Below, in pieces: positions 22,629 through 32,776 of a DNA stretch of 64,000 bases. The translations under genes and the position numbers were made by a program. Below the pieces are notes generated by a model. That model had not been told where the DNA came from. It saw nothing but the letters and a program-made list of their open reading frames with translations, and did no database searches. Numbering within the stretch: the first letter of the stretch is position 1; every line of letters begins with the position of its first letter. Location of the stretch: the NCBI GenBank assembly GCA_012064385.1, contig QRDG01000351.1, positions 254,928 through 318,927 of the forward strand, given 5' to 3'. The DNA comes from Puccinellia tenuiflora (Eukaryota > Streptophyta > Magnoliopsida > Poales > Poaceae).

Positions 22629-24749
22629 TTTGTCGGCGAGGTGGGCACCGATGGTGATGGTGCGAGAGCCGTCACTCGTGAGTGCCACCTTCTTGGTCAT
22701 CTGCGTGTCGCCGCGGAATGGCGCCCTCTTGGAGGCTGCGGGTGCCGAGCTTTCGGGGTTCCCTCCGCCCCCGAGAGAACCATCAACACCAGCGTCTTGC
22801 ATGTCTTTTTGGGTGTCCGCCGTTGCGGCCACCATCTGGTTCAGTTTCTGGACGCAGTAGATGGCGTCGTCGACATCGGCCTTGATCCTGATCACGCCCC
22901 AGGCCGCCGGCATTTTCATCATGTTGTAGGCGAAGTGGGAGACGGCCATGAACTTGGCCAGCGCGGGGCGGCCAAGTATGCCGTTGTAGGGGAGCGGCGT
23001 GTCGGCGATGTCGAAGACGATCTCCTCGGTGCGGAAGTTCTTGGGGCCACCAAACGTGATTGGAAGAGAGATCTTCCCCAGAGGCCGTGTGATATTCCCG
23101 TTCACGCCTTGGAACACGCCAGTGTCTTGCAGGCAGGAGAAAGGGATTTGCAAAGTGGCCAGGACCTTTGCCATCAGCAGGTTGAGGCTGGAGCCTCCGT
23201 CGACCAGCATCTTGGTGACCTTGAAGTTGTGGATGATGGGCGACACGACTAGGGGCAGTGTCCCTACCCCGACGATGCTGTCAGGGTGATCTTCAGGGTC
23301 GAAAGAGATGACCTGGTTAGACCACTCCAGGGGCTTTAACGGTGCCGGGGCGACCGCGTTCAGCTCCCGGACGAGTCTCTTGCCGGCGCTGTTGGAGGGA
23401 GGCAGGGAGGCTCCCCCGTGAATGCACCCGATGACGCCATTGACTTCTTGGAATTTTCCGTTGTTGCCGCTCTGAGGAGCCGGAGCGTCCCCGTTGTCGG
23501 CGAACTCCACATTGTTTGACCCACGTCCGCCTTGGCCACCGCGCCCTCCTCCACGTCCTCCACCACGTCCCCATCCCCGGCCGCCACCGTCTTGGCGACC
23601 GGTGGGACAGTTCCGGGAGTAGTTCCCGTGGAGTCCGCAGTTGAAGTAGGCACCTGGACCGGTCCCGCCTCCTTGACGTTGCGCGTGAGCAGCGAGGCCG
23701 TTTATGTGGCAGCAGTCCTTGAGCGGGTGGTTGCTGTCGGGGTGGACGTGGCACCATGGATCTTCATCGCCCTCAGAAGTCGAGGCCGGCTTGACCTTCT
23801 TGGGGAGAGGCTCAGTGACGAAGACGCGCTTGTCGGGACCGGAGTCCCGCTTCTTGCTCTTGGCGGGGGTGGCCTTGTCCTCGGGTTCCTCCTCCCCGGG
23901 AACTCTGACCCCCTCTTCTGCGCGGGCGCAGCGGTCCGCGAGCTCCCATAGCTTGCGGGTAGTATCGATGCGATGATTGCTCAACTTCTCGCGCATCCGG
24001 GTATGTCGAACGTTGGCGTGGAAGGACTGAATCACCAGCTCCTGCTTGATGCTGGGGATGGTGTTCATCTTCTGGGTGAAGCGCTGGATGAACTTGCGGA
24101 GACTTTCACCCGGAAGATACTTGAAGTCATGCAGGTCGCTGGGAACTCCCGGACCGCCGTTGCGGTTCACCCGACCCGCCGTGGGAGGGTTTGCTTGAGG
24201 AGGCACGGCTTCACCTGGGCGATCTCCCCGGGGAGGGTCCCGGGGTTCTCGCGCCTCTGCTCCCTTGGCTCCGGGGCTGTCGACGGTGGGGGCGTGAACG
24301 GGCTCACACCTGGGACCGCCGTCGGCGAAGTGAAGGAGTTCCTCCACATGGGTCCGCCACTCCTGGTAGACCTTGGGGTTGTCGGTGCTGGGTGGAAACT
24401 GGATCAGAGCCTTGGCGGTGATGAGGGCATCATGGCGGGCCTGCGCGTTGTCCGAGAGGAGAGTGCAGGACTTGCTCTTGGTGCCCTGCTGACCCTTGCC
24501 AGTGCGGGCGCCTTCGCTCTTGTCACCGACAGAGAGGTTCTTGCCGGTGTTGCCGCCCATGCTCTTCTCCACGCCACCATCTTCGCTGCCCTGGGTTGGG
24601 CCGCCTGCCCCGCCCAGAGCGTCCTTCTCCGGAGGTGGAGGAGGAGAAGCCCAGTTTGCCGAAGCAGCGCGACGCTCGCCGGTAGCCTGAGAGCGTGTAG
24701 GGGAGGCCTCCTTGGACGTCTGCGCGTCGGGCCTCTTCTTTGGCGCCAT
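22629..24749 (-). CDS. Element C gag-protease
   Basis: I take the start as MAPKKRPDAQ at 24749, because the frame upstream to 24899 encodes only Ser/Arg repeats in the leader. The gag C-terminal part is present (GESLRKFIQRFTQKMNTI, LWELADRCARAEEG), then a basic linker, FNCGLHGNYSRNCP as a degenerate zinc knuckle, and an RGG/Gly-rich stretch. The protease has VDGGSSLNLLMA near residue 515 and ILGRPALAKFMA. The gag core found in B (WPVKFK to TWEDL, about 115 residues) is missing: the text jumps in frame from a Pro/Asn-rich segment to PSDLHDFKYLPG. The protein is therefore an internally deleted gag fused to protease. Confidence 0.85.
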
Positions 24750-24904
24750 GGTCGACGAAGAACTTGACGCAGATCTCCTCGAAGATCTCAAAGTCGAGGA
24801 AGAGCTCGAGGAAGATCTCGACGAAGAACACGAAGCCGATGAAGAACTTGAGGAAGATCTCGACGAAGAACGTGAAGCCGATGAAGAAGAAATCAGCACT
24901 TGCG

Positions 24905-24923
24905 CCCCCTACCTGGCACGCCA
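24905..24923 (-). other. Primer binding site candidate, element C
   Basis: Minus-strand TGGCGTGCCAGGTAGGGGG, 2 nt from the LTR end at 24926; same layout as in element B. Confidence 0.75.
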
Positions 24924-24925
24924 GA

Positions 24926-25892
24926 TGTCGTGTCTTGGATCACGGACACCGGGAGTAAAGGATACCCCCTTTTTAGGTTTGGTATGTGGCGCAGAGGAGG
25001 CCGAAGATCGTCTTCCGCCCTGGGGCTTCATCTATGCTCGAGATCTATGTACTAGCAAGCATCACAAAGACACAAGGAGTTTACCCAGGTTTGGGCCGCC
25101 CGGAGGCTAACAACCCTACTCCTGCATGTCTGGATTGAGTGGTGTATCATGATGTAGCTTTACAATGGTGGTCGCGGGTGAGAACCCGGGAGGTGTTGGC
25201 TAGAGGTTGAAGATGAGAAGATCCTGACCCGGAGGAGATCACCTCTCTCCTATGCTAATCTCGGACTTGTGCGCTACCTAGCCTAGCCTCCAACTCAGCG
25301 ATGATTGCTCCTCCTTCCCTTGGGTGCCTCGGTCCACCTTTTATAGGCTAAGGGGATACCACAGGTGCACCCCTTGGGGCCGGAGGGGTTTTGGTGGGAA
25401 AACCCCTCCGGGTTCTCTTTAGGAGGCGACGTGGCCTCCTCTCGTCCAAGTATTCTTCTTAGAGGGGGTAGGTGAGATCGCCCACCTTTTCCAGAGAGGG
25501 CGGACAGAGGCTGACAGCTTTTCTGCCTCTGCCCCCCTTTGGCGCCTCCGTCTTCATGGCGCCCAAGTCTTCTAGGAGCCTCGAGCCGGAGCTGGCAAGC
25601 TTATCCTCTTGGTGCGGTGGAGGTTGGTTCCCGGGGGTGAGCTTGGCCTCCTGCCGGGCGTTGGGGTCCCGGGACCTCCGTGCCTGCTTCTGGGTCGAGG
25701 GGGCCCCGGAGGGTCCCCGAGTCCTTTGCCTTGGTTGTCGATGTAGCGCGTGTCGGGATGCCGCGGGGCAGGTGGGGGGAGGGCCCACCTGCCAGTCTTG
25801 AGTTTTGGCCTTGAGTGTCTCCTTGATGGGCCCATATGCAATGGACCCACTTTGACCGCATCAGGGGAACCCCATGTTCCACTGTTGCGACA
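24926..25892 (-). repeat. Element C 5' LTR (967 bp)
   Basis: Minus-strand start TGTCGCAACAGTGG (from 25892), end ACACGACA (24926). TGTCG/CGACA termini. TATAAAAG box at 25338-25345. The right junction falls inside gag sequence of remnant D, which supports the border. Confidence 0.85.
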
Positions 25893-26306
25893 CTGGCGCA
25901 TAGCTTGGAGGTCATGCTTGTTGAGGGGTGCTCATAAGTCCACCTGAATTTGGAGACGAACTGCTCCTAGAGGTCCTCCCACGAGGCGATGGAGGACTCG
26001 AGGAGGTTCATGATCCACAAGCGGGCAGCATCCTTCAGGGCCATGGGAAAACAGTTCGCCATGGACTTGTCATCTCCTCCGGCCGCCTGAACTCCCACGG
26101 CGTAAAGCTGCAGGAACTCGAGAGGGTTGGCGGAGCCGTCATAGCACGTGGCGAGTTCTAGGCGGAACTTGGTGGGCCATGACACCTGGCGGAGCTCGCG
26201 GGTAAAGGCCTACAGGCACCGAAGGCCGTGACCCCGCTGCCAACGACGCGATTGGTGCGATCGGCTGCGCTGACATCACGGATGGCGCGGTTTTGACGCT
26301 CACGTC
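25893..26306 (-). pseudogene. Element D: gag remnant of a third Tat element
   Basis: The minus-strand frame holds a QNRAIRDVSAAD-like segment, then SWPTKFRLELATCYDG, NPLEFLQLYAVGVQAAGG, SMANCFPMALKDAARLW and SSIASWEDL. It is clearly the gag core also seen in element B. A TAG follows WEDL, and the frame continues as EQFVSKFRWTYEH before element C's LTR cuts it. On the right it ends abruptly at about 26306 in unrelated AT-rich DNA, so the 5' end of D was lost. Confidence 0.85.
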
Positions 26307-26392
26307 CTCGACATAAGCGAAAGAAACAATCATGTGCCAGCTATTTGAGGGCACTACTCGACATAAGCGAAAGAAGCAATCATGTGCCAGCT
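26307..26392. repeat. Two direct copies of a 36-bp sequence
   Basis: CTCGACATAAGCGAAAGA and following bases at 26307-26342 recur at 26357-26392 with one mismatch. The repeat lies exactly at the broken end of gag remnant D, so it may be a deletion-repair scar. Confidence 0.8.
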
Positions 26393-26772
26393 GAAAACGG
26401 AGTGTGACTAAGTGAAAGGCTGAGGGAGAACAGACCAATCACTATCGTCTAATCGACATTGATGAACGGTCTAGATCTTATTTTCATGCATAATAGTAGA
26501 TATACATTTGAATATGAACACAATGATATCGTCTTTGTGCCAAATATAATTTTGTTATTTGCACAACTATAGGGTATACTTAATTAGCCATTCTTATGCA
26601 TAGGTTTCGAATAACATGGAGGATGTCCAATAAACCATAGACATTGAAATGAACACGAGCAACACATAATTCAACAATAAATCTTAAACTTATTTCTTAA
26701 TTATTTTCAAGGGTGCCTTTATTTATTATGAATATATTATACAATATAGCAACCTTGGGTTTCATTTGGATT
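26393..26772. other. AT-rich spacer downstream of the neprosin gene
   Basis: I see no gene. It should include the 3' untranslated region of the minus-strand gene that ends at 26773. Confidence 0.6.
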
Positions 26773-27126
26773 TCAGATATCACAATGACCGGGTCCCCCA
26801 TATAAGAACCCACCCGATATGATATTAGAAATGCGATAACATCTAGCGTGAGACTGGTAAATTGGTATATCTTCGTCGATATCGTGGGCAGAGCTTTCTA
26901 CATCAAAAAACTTTAAATTGTTGAAGGACGCGGCATTTCTCCCAGGAAAGAATCTACTTCCCATTGGAGGACTTGCTTGTGTAGTTGCATGACTTGCTAA
27001 GCCCCCAAATGAGATTATCAAAATTTTCTTTTCCATGTCCCCAAACAAGGATCTTGGAAAGTAACCAATTAGTTGAGCAGGACCATTGAATCCATAGTGA
27101 ATTTGCTAATCACCAGATGTCTTATC
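26773..27126 (-). pseudogene. Neprosin gene exon 6 (last), with nonsense codon
   Basis: The acceptor CTATAG precedes DKTSGD, then TAG (27106-27108), then QIHYGFNG, GYFPRSLF, PPMGSRFFPG and GGPGHCDI with a stop. Relatives have Trp after SGD, so TGG-to-TAG is the likely change. Phase 0 with exon 5. Confidence 0.82.
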
Positions 27127-28009
27127 CTATAGAAACAATAATTAATGAGTTAAATTACAAAAAAACTATAATTTTGTGTGCTAACTTATTAATATTAAAA
27201 TTCATTTAAATATAACTGATTTTGTAACCCAAAGTCAAACTATTTGGAGACATAGTTTAGTTTTGATCAAATAGACAGTATGGGGATGGTTCCTTTTACA
27301 TTCTAGAAGGTTATTGTCTCCACAATTATTTTGATATTATAACCTTAATAACATTCATATATCACGAGCTTCATATCTTAATATCGTGCTATGGGATACA
27401 ATTCTATATAATTTCTTATTATTGATATTGAGACAAGCTCCTACATGTCACTTCAAACTCCATTCTGTATATACCAAGACTAAATACTTATTCTCTATAC
27501 GAAACTAATAATTTGTTTTTGTTTTCTCCATTTCTTTTTATGTGACATCAGGTCTATCAAGTCTGTAATATGGTCAATTCTAATGTTTTATTGTCCACAC
27601 CACCTAAAAGTACTCTATTTCAATATATCAGTAAGAAAAATGTATTTTGGCATTGTTTTGTGCAACTTATAAGAGCACAAATATTCTTGGCACAATAAAT
27701 ATTTGACAACAAGAAAATGATGTATTAATAAGGGTAAAACCTTCTTGTATACATGAAAAACAACTGACGTCATATGTCTGAAACATTGTTTTGTTTCTCG
27801 AGGTAAATACTAAATGACCATATCAAGTGGACATAAAAAACCAAAGGTAATTAATGCTTTTACAGGTGGCATCGAGAGAATTTTAATTTTTGTTTTACTA
27901 TATTATAATACCTAAGATATAAAGTATTTTGTAGTGGAACATAATTGCAAGTTGAGTCGTCAATTATTTTATTCTATAAGAGTTTCAATAAACTCAAGAA
28001 TGTGCTTAC

Positions 28010-28156
28010 TTTGAGCGCTCGTATTGTTATGTATTGCTTTGTACCATTGAGGCTAGACACCGGAGTAATCACATCCCCTGGAACTATAGTAGAATTTGTC
28101 CTTATGTAACCTGGACACTCCATGTTGTAGCAACCATCGAGAGGTGATCCATTACC
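28010..28156 (-). pseudogene. Neprosin gene exon 5 (5' edge uncertain)
   Basis: Encodes GNGSPLDGCYNMECPGY, then VPGDVITPVSS and QYITIRALK, followed by a GTAAGC donor. Upstream in frame is a TGA at 28169-28171. The only near acceptor (TTTCAAG, exon from 28155) is out of phase with exon 4. Confidence 0.75.
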
Positions 28157-28554
28157 TTGAAATAGTAGTCAAGGAGTAAGACTGAAATCGAACATTAATT
28201 CATGTAAATCTGGATCAGGTCCTGTGAAAAAATATTTTAGCCAACCATCATACATTTTTATACAAAATATTTTGTTGTAAGGTCATCTAGCTTTATCTAT
28301 CTCGAGTTTAGGTTCTCGATTGATGTTTACATTATAGTTTTTAGAATCTTAGAGTAAATACATTCATTTCATAGTTATAATAAAATTAAAATAATTTTGA
28401 TAATGACATTAGTTGCATAATATGGATGACATCAATACTCTGATGAAAAAATACCATTGATAGTAAGTGGACAACGAAATAGTCAAAACAAAATTACTAA
28501 GATATGTTGTTGTAGGAACTTCTAATGTTCAATCATGGTCAGGAGTAAACTTAC

Positions 28555-28608
28555 AGCCCACATTGTGACAAAATGTGTTTCTGAATTGTTGTAGAGTTCT
28601 GGATAAAC
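28555..28608 (-). pseudogene. Neprosin gene exon 4
   Basis: Exactly 18 codons, VYPELYNNSETHFVTMWA, between an acceptor ending TATATAG and donor GTAAGT. Both edges are phase 0. Confidence 0.83.
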
Positions 28609-29434
28609 CTATATAGAAACCAAGAAAAAGTTAGGTATCAATACCCTGATGACAAAAACCCATTGATATAACTCTACAACAAGATATTCAAAGGAAAATT
28701 ATTCAGATTTGTTATTATAAGTAATGCTTATACTCAATAAGGAATAACATTTCCTTTTGTAGTCCACTACCTCTACACTCATCTAATAGTTCTAAGGCTA
28801 GAGGAAGTTTACTTCTTTCTTCCATGTTACTTCATTTTTGGGAAAAATTTGAGTAGTAGACATTGTGGAAATTACTAATTATATTCTCATGATGTATAAA
28901 GTAATTCTACAATAAAGTATTTTTTGGTGAAGTACCCAATCCTATGTATTTTAGGATTTTCCATTAAAATAAAAGGAATACCCGTGTAACTAGAAAATTT
29001 TGGACATATGCCCCCGCTTAAGAGGGATAACCTACAAATTAGGCTTCATTCCCACATTATTTTTTCATTACACTCAAAATGTAGATGAGAGATGACACGA
29101 ACATCTAGTTACATGTACACAAAATAAGTCTAAAAAAATAACCAATTTGTGGGATATTTCTAAAACATTCAATTTCTCATGTGGTGTATTAGTACTTGTG
29201 CTTCGCCATCCAAGAAAAATCTTTTAACTTTCACCCCATAAATATATTCTTAACAAACTTGTAACTTCTTAGAAAATGTGGTGCTTTACCTGCATGGAAT
29301 ATTTATTTCAAGGTAAAAGGAAGGAGAATAGGAGATGAGAGAATATATTTCATTAAAAAATAAGGATACCAGCACACTGAATTATAGACTTGGTTGAATT
29401 AAAAAAATACATATTTTGAAAACTGGTTACATAC

Positions 29435-29467
29435 GTGCCATCCAACTGAAAATCCAGTAATTGATGA
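29435..29467 (-). pseudogene. Neprosin gene exon 3, downstream piece
   Basis: Encodes SITGFSVGWH up to the donor GTATGT. It joins in frame to the piece at 36373-36543 when element E and one GATGA duplication are left out. Confidence 0.83.
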
Positions 29468-29510
29468 TGATGTAGAGTTTTGCCCGATCTTCACGGATTT
29501 TAGGGGGAAA

Positions 29511-29740
29511 AGGGGATGAACACGAAGAACACGGAGGGGTAGCGAGGGGGATCGTGGCAAAACACAAAGGATAACTAGCAAATCCTGCTGAGATCTCCAC
29601 CCAACAACAAACCCTCAAAAAGGTAAGGGGATGAACATGAAGAACATGGAGGGGTAGCGAGGGGGATTCGTGGTAGAACACAAAGGATAACTAGCAAATC
29701 CTGCTGAGATCTCCACCCAACAACAAACCCTCAAAAAGGT
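29511..29740. repeat. Two tandem 115-bp units inside element E 3' LTR
   Basis: AGGGGATGAACACGAAGAAC starts at 29511 and recurs at 29626 with few changes. The 5' LTR has one copy, so the duplication arose after insertion or during reverse transcription. Confidence 0.88.
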
Positions 29741-29965
29741 ATCCTTGGGATCGAACAATCAAAGCCAAACTTACTCTTGTTGAAACCGATTGCTCTTACC
29801 GTCCGGTCCACCGATCCAATAGAATCACCGCAGTGAAAGATTGGAATGCACAACTAGAGACACCGCAGTGAAAGAGTAGCAACAAAAAGATCCATTCTCA
29901 ACGAGGAACCCTAGCTACGAGGGAGGAGGAGCATAGCTCACACAAGTCTCAAATTCAGTCTAACC

Positions 29966-32776
29966 CTAGATCTGAGGGAGGCAAGGGGTATTTATAGGCG
30001 TAGTACAAAACAGGGCAGAAATGCGGGAAACCGGCCTGGGGGCCGGCCCAGGCCGGCGGGCGCAGGTGGGGAACCGGCCTAGAGGCCGGCCCAGGCCGGC
30101 CAGGAGGCCGGCAGGCGCTGGCGGGGGACCGGCCCCGGGGCCAGCCGGCTCAGGTGGGAGGCCGGCAGCGATGGGGGAGGACCGGCCTGGGGGGCGGCCT
30201 GGAGGCCGGCGGCGTCTGGAGGGTGGCTGGCCTAGGGGCCGGCCTAGGCCGGTCTGGAGGCCGGCCGGCTTGTCTGCACCTCCTTCTTCCTCTCGACGTT
30301 TTCTCCTCCTTCTCCACGCATAGGCCTTGGATGGTTGGAGTCCATGGACTTCCATGCCGCCTTTTGAAGTCCTTGGTGGCTTGGCGTACATTGAAGCGCA
30401 TGACATGGTGATGGACGTGGGTTGGGCTACATCATCTCCCCCTCCTTCGAAAAGCGTCGTCCTCGACGCTAGCACGTTCTCATCATGTGAAGGAGATAGA
30501 TGGCTTGACGATGACGTAGTAATCACCATGTATGTTTGCTTGACGCCAAATGTATGGCCGCTCTTCAATGTTCTTTTGCCTTTCATGGCACCTAGAGAGC
30601 TCACAAAGAAGACGAAACAACACTCAAGGAGTAGCCAATTCTTGAAGTTCATGACATGGACACTTAAGTAGAAGGAAGTCACCTTAGCAAGACACCAACA
30701 TTCCTTTGATGCGCAATGTAGTGCCATGAAGTTGTGGGAGGCAATCCACTCAGTTGTACCTACAGACAACAAAGACCAAGCAAAGCATGTGTGTGCATGA
30801 TATAGGAGCATATCATTGATGACATGTCCTAGGTTAATCGTAGCACCGTTAGCACAACACACGTGCATTGGAGGCAAAGCAAAGGCGAGTGCAATGTGCA
30901 AGCAATTCCTCAGAACATCCTCACGATGTGAAAGCAGAAAATCTCCAAGAAGGTATGAGAATGCTAGGATATCTATCTCAATTGGATCCATATGATGTCC
31001 ATTGTGTTCCAAACATCGGGCAGATACCTTTGGCAATGGAGGGAAGATTGGTGAAAACACAAGGTGGAAAATGCTCTTGTCAAAAGCATGGGTGCCAACA
31101 AAACATAGGAAAGAGCAAGTTGTCAACAACATTGTTGCAACACAGAAATCATGTAGATGAAAGATCATTGAAACATGCATTGCACGAGGGGAATCAGAGC
31201 CATCCACATATTTGCAAACAAACCAAAAGAAAAAGCAAGTGTGCAAGTTGTTTGATGCAAAACGTGGGATAGGTAATAGAGCCGGGGTCGAGGCAAAACT
31301 ATCATTTATCATGCTTGCCAAAGCTCGTTTGGTCAACTCATGTTGAATGGAGGTTGACATTAGCAAGCAAGTACCATTACACATGAAATTCCATAAAAGG
31401 GAAATATGTGCATGGGATATGTACACATCATCCATCAAGATGTGTCTCTTCGTTTGCACATGACCAAACACACAAAATTCAAAATGAAAGTGAGAAGTAT
31501 GCAGATGGTCATCATGTACAAAGAAGGAAGAGTAATTCTCCACATTGTTGAAGGGACAAACTCCAAAAAGTGAGGATGCTATTGGGGCAAACACATTATC
31601 AAGCATTTTATCATTGTTGCGAGCAATACATGTGAAATGTAAATTGTTCGACATATTGCATGGAACAGTTGGAGTGAAACGGAAACATGCATAGCAAGGC
31701 ATGCTCATTGAACAATCATCACAAATAGGAGAATCCAAATGATCAACATTGTTTTTAGGCAAAGTATCACAAGTGAAATAGAAAGTAGCATATGTGACGT
31801 CCATAGGAGCATCCACAATGTGTAAGCGCTCAGAGATCATCATGTCCACTAGTGAGATCATGTCATCATCAACACCGATGTTCATACCTTTGTATGTCCT
31901 CTCATGCGAAGTAGGTGTTGTGGTTGTTGGAGCGGCGTTCATGCGGTTGACTCGGTCATCTTGATGTAAACATGGGGTGGCTTTATCTTTGACCTCCATG
32001 TACATCTTGTCAAGTTGAGGCATATCGTCCTCCATGGAGCCTAGCAAATCATAAGGAAATACACTAGAAGGAGAGGTTATGTCGTTAGAAATCGAAATGG
32101 TCTTTCTTGCCCTATCGACTACCTCTCTCAACGTATATGGTGTGTCACTCATGTTGTCAAAGTGGAAGCACTCCATGTCGCTCTCACTCTCGTGGAGGTA
32201 CGCTCGCTCACCACCCATCTCACTTTTGTTGGCTAACAACACTATGCCGGGACTCACTCTTTTCCCTCTCTCACTCATTTTTGGCTTTTGGCTCTCACTC
32301 ACGTGAATGTGCTTCGCTCTCTCACCACTCAACTCACTAGAGGATTGTTCTTCTTGCTCTCTCACAAGTGTCTTGGCATTTTCAGCCAAAATTTGGCTTG
32401 GAGTCATTGGGCGGAGCACTAGGATCTTATTGTTCCATTTGAAGCTATAGTAGTTGGTGCGCCCATCATGAGTAACGGCCTTGTCAAATTGCCAAGGGCG
32501 ACCAAGAAGTAAGTGGCAAACCGACATTGGAACCACATCACAATCCACCGTGTCCTCGTAAGAGCCAATCTTGAAGGATACTTGAACCGTGTGTCGAATC
32601 TTCACGGTGCCGGAGTCACTAAGCCATTGCGCATGGTAAGGATTGGGGTGCTTTTTGTACGTCAAGTTGAGTTTCTCGCATAGCCCCTTGCTTGCCAAGT
32701 TGTGACAACTCCCACCATCGATGATTACCTTGATTGATTTGCCATTGATGCCGGCTTTCGTTTGAAACAAGTTGCA
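29966..32776 (-). CDS. Element E protease plus long unknown domain
   Basis: This frame continues directly from the gag stop. Residues 1-130 are a retropepsin-like protease: VIIDGGSCHNLAS holds the active-site Asp, and LLLGRPWQFD follows. Next is a Ser/Glu-rich linker, then about 500 residues rich in Cys, His, Phe and Met with no RT or integrase motif. The last 156 residues are read from the 3' LTR (below 30434), pass through the purine tract as EGGG, and become Pro/Gly/Arg repeats from the CCGG array. A frame of over 900 codons in DNA of this composition is unlikely without selection, at least for the internal 778. I do not recognise the middle domain. Confidence 0.78.
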   Translation of the reverse strand, partial: CNLFQTKAGINGKSIKVIIDGGSCHNLASKGLCEKLNLTYKKHPNPYHAQWLSDSGTVKIRHTVQVSFKIGSYEDTVDCDVVPMSVCHLLLGRPWQFDKAVTHDGRTNYYSFKWNNKILVLRPMTPSQILAENAKTLVREQEEQSSSELSGERAKHIHVSESQKPKMSERGKRVSPGIVLLANKSEMGGERAYLHESESDMECFHFDNMSDTPYTLREVVDRARKTISISNDITSPSSVFPYDLLGSMEDDMPQLDKMYMEVKDKATPCLHQDDRVNRMNAAPTTTTPTSHERTYKGMNIGVDDDMISLVDMMISERLHIVDAPMDVTYATFYFTCDTLPKNNVDHLDSPICDDCSMSMPCYACFRFTPTVPCNMSNNLHFTCIARNNDKMLDNVFAPIASSLFGVCPFNNVENYSSFFVHDDHLHTSHFHFEFCVFGHVQTKRHILMDDVYISHAHISLLWNFMCNGTCLLMSTSIQHELTKRALASMINDSFASTPALLPIPRFASNNLHTCFFFWFVCKYVDGSDSPRAMHVSMIFHLHDFCVATMLLTTCSFLCFVGTHAFDKSIFHLVFSPIFPPLPKVSARCLEHNGHHMDPIEIDILAFSYLLGDFLLSHREDVLRNCLHIALAFALPPMHVCCANGATINLGHVINDMLLYHAHTCFAWSLLSVGTTEWIASHNFMALHCASKECWCLAKVTSFYLSVHVMNFKNWLLLECCFVFFVSSLGAMKGKRTLKSGHTFGVKQTYMVITTSSSSHLSPSHDENVLASRTTLFEGGGDDVAQPTSITMSCASMYAKPPRTSKGGMEVHGLQPSKAYAWRRRRKRREEEGGADKPAGLQTGLGRPLGQPPSRRRRPPGRPPGRSSPIAAGLPPEPAGPGAGPPPAPAGLLAGLGRPLGRFPTCARRPGPAPRPVSRISALFCTTPINTPCLPQI
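30025..30266. repeat. CCGG-rich array in element E 3' LTR
   Basis: Imperfect repeats of GGCCGGCCTGG and GAGGCCGGC, about 240 bp. The matching array in the other LTR is at about 35785-36204 and is some 180 bp longer. Confidence 0.82.
30435..30448 (-). other. Polypurine tract of element E
   Basis: Minus-strand GAAGGAGGGGGAGA immediately before TGATGTAG of the 3' LTR. Confidence 0.88.

Larger units (their letters stand above)
18517..25892 (-). mobile_element. Element C: Tat-lineage Ty3/gypsy retrotransposon, 3' end displaced by element B
   Basis: Minus-strand order: LTR (25892-24926), primer site, gag-protease, amber codon, RT-RNase H-integrase, then about 570 bp of 3' region cut by element B. 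The rest of the 3' region, any antisense ORF and the 3' LTR should lie left of the window. C is inserted in gag of remnant D; predicted right duplication is CTGGC (25893-25897). Its frames are much cleaner than those of element G, so it is the more recent of the two. Confidence 0.88.
29468..30434 (-). repeat. Element E 3' LTR (967 bp)
   Basis: The left copy in window order. It differs from the other LTR by a 115-bp tandem duplication (29511-29740) and by a shorter CCGG-rich array. Confidence 0.92.
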
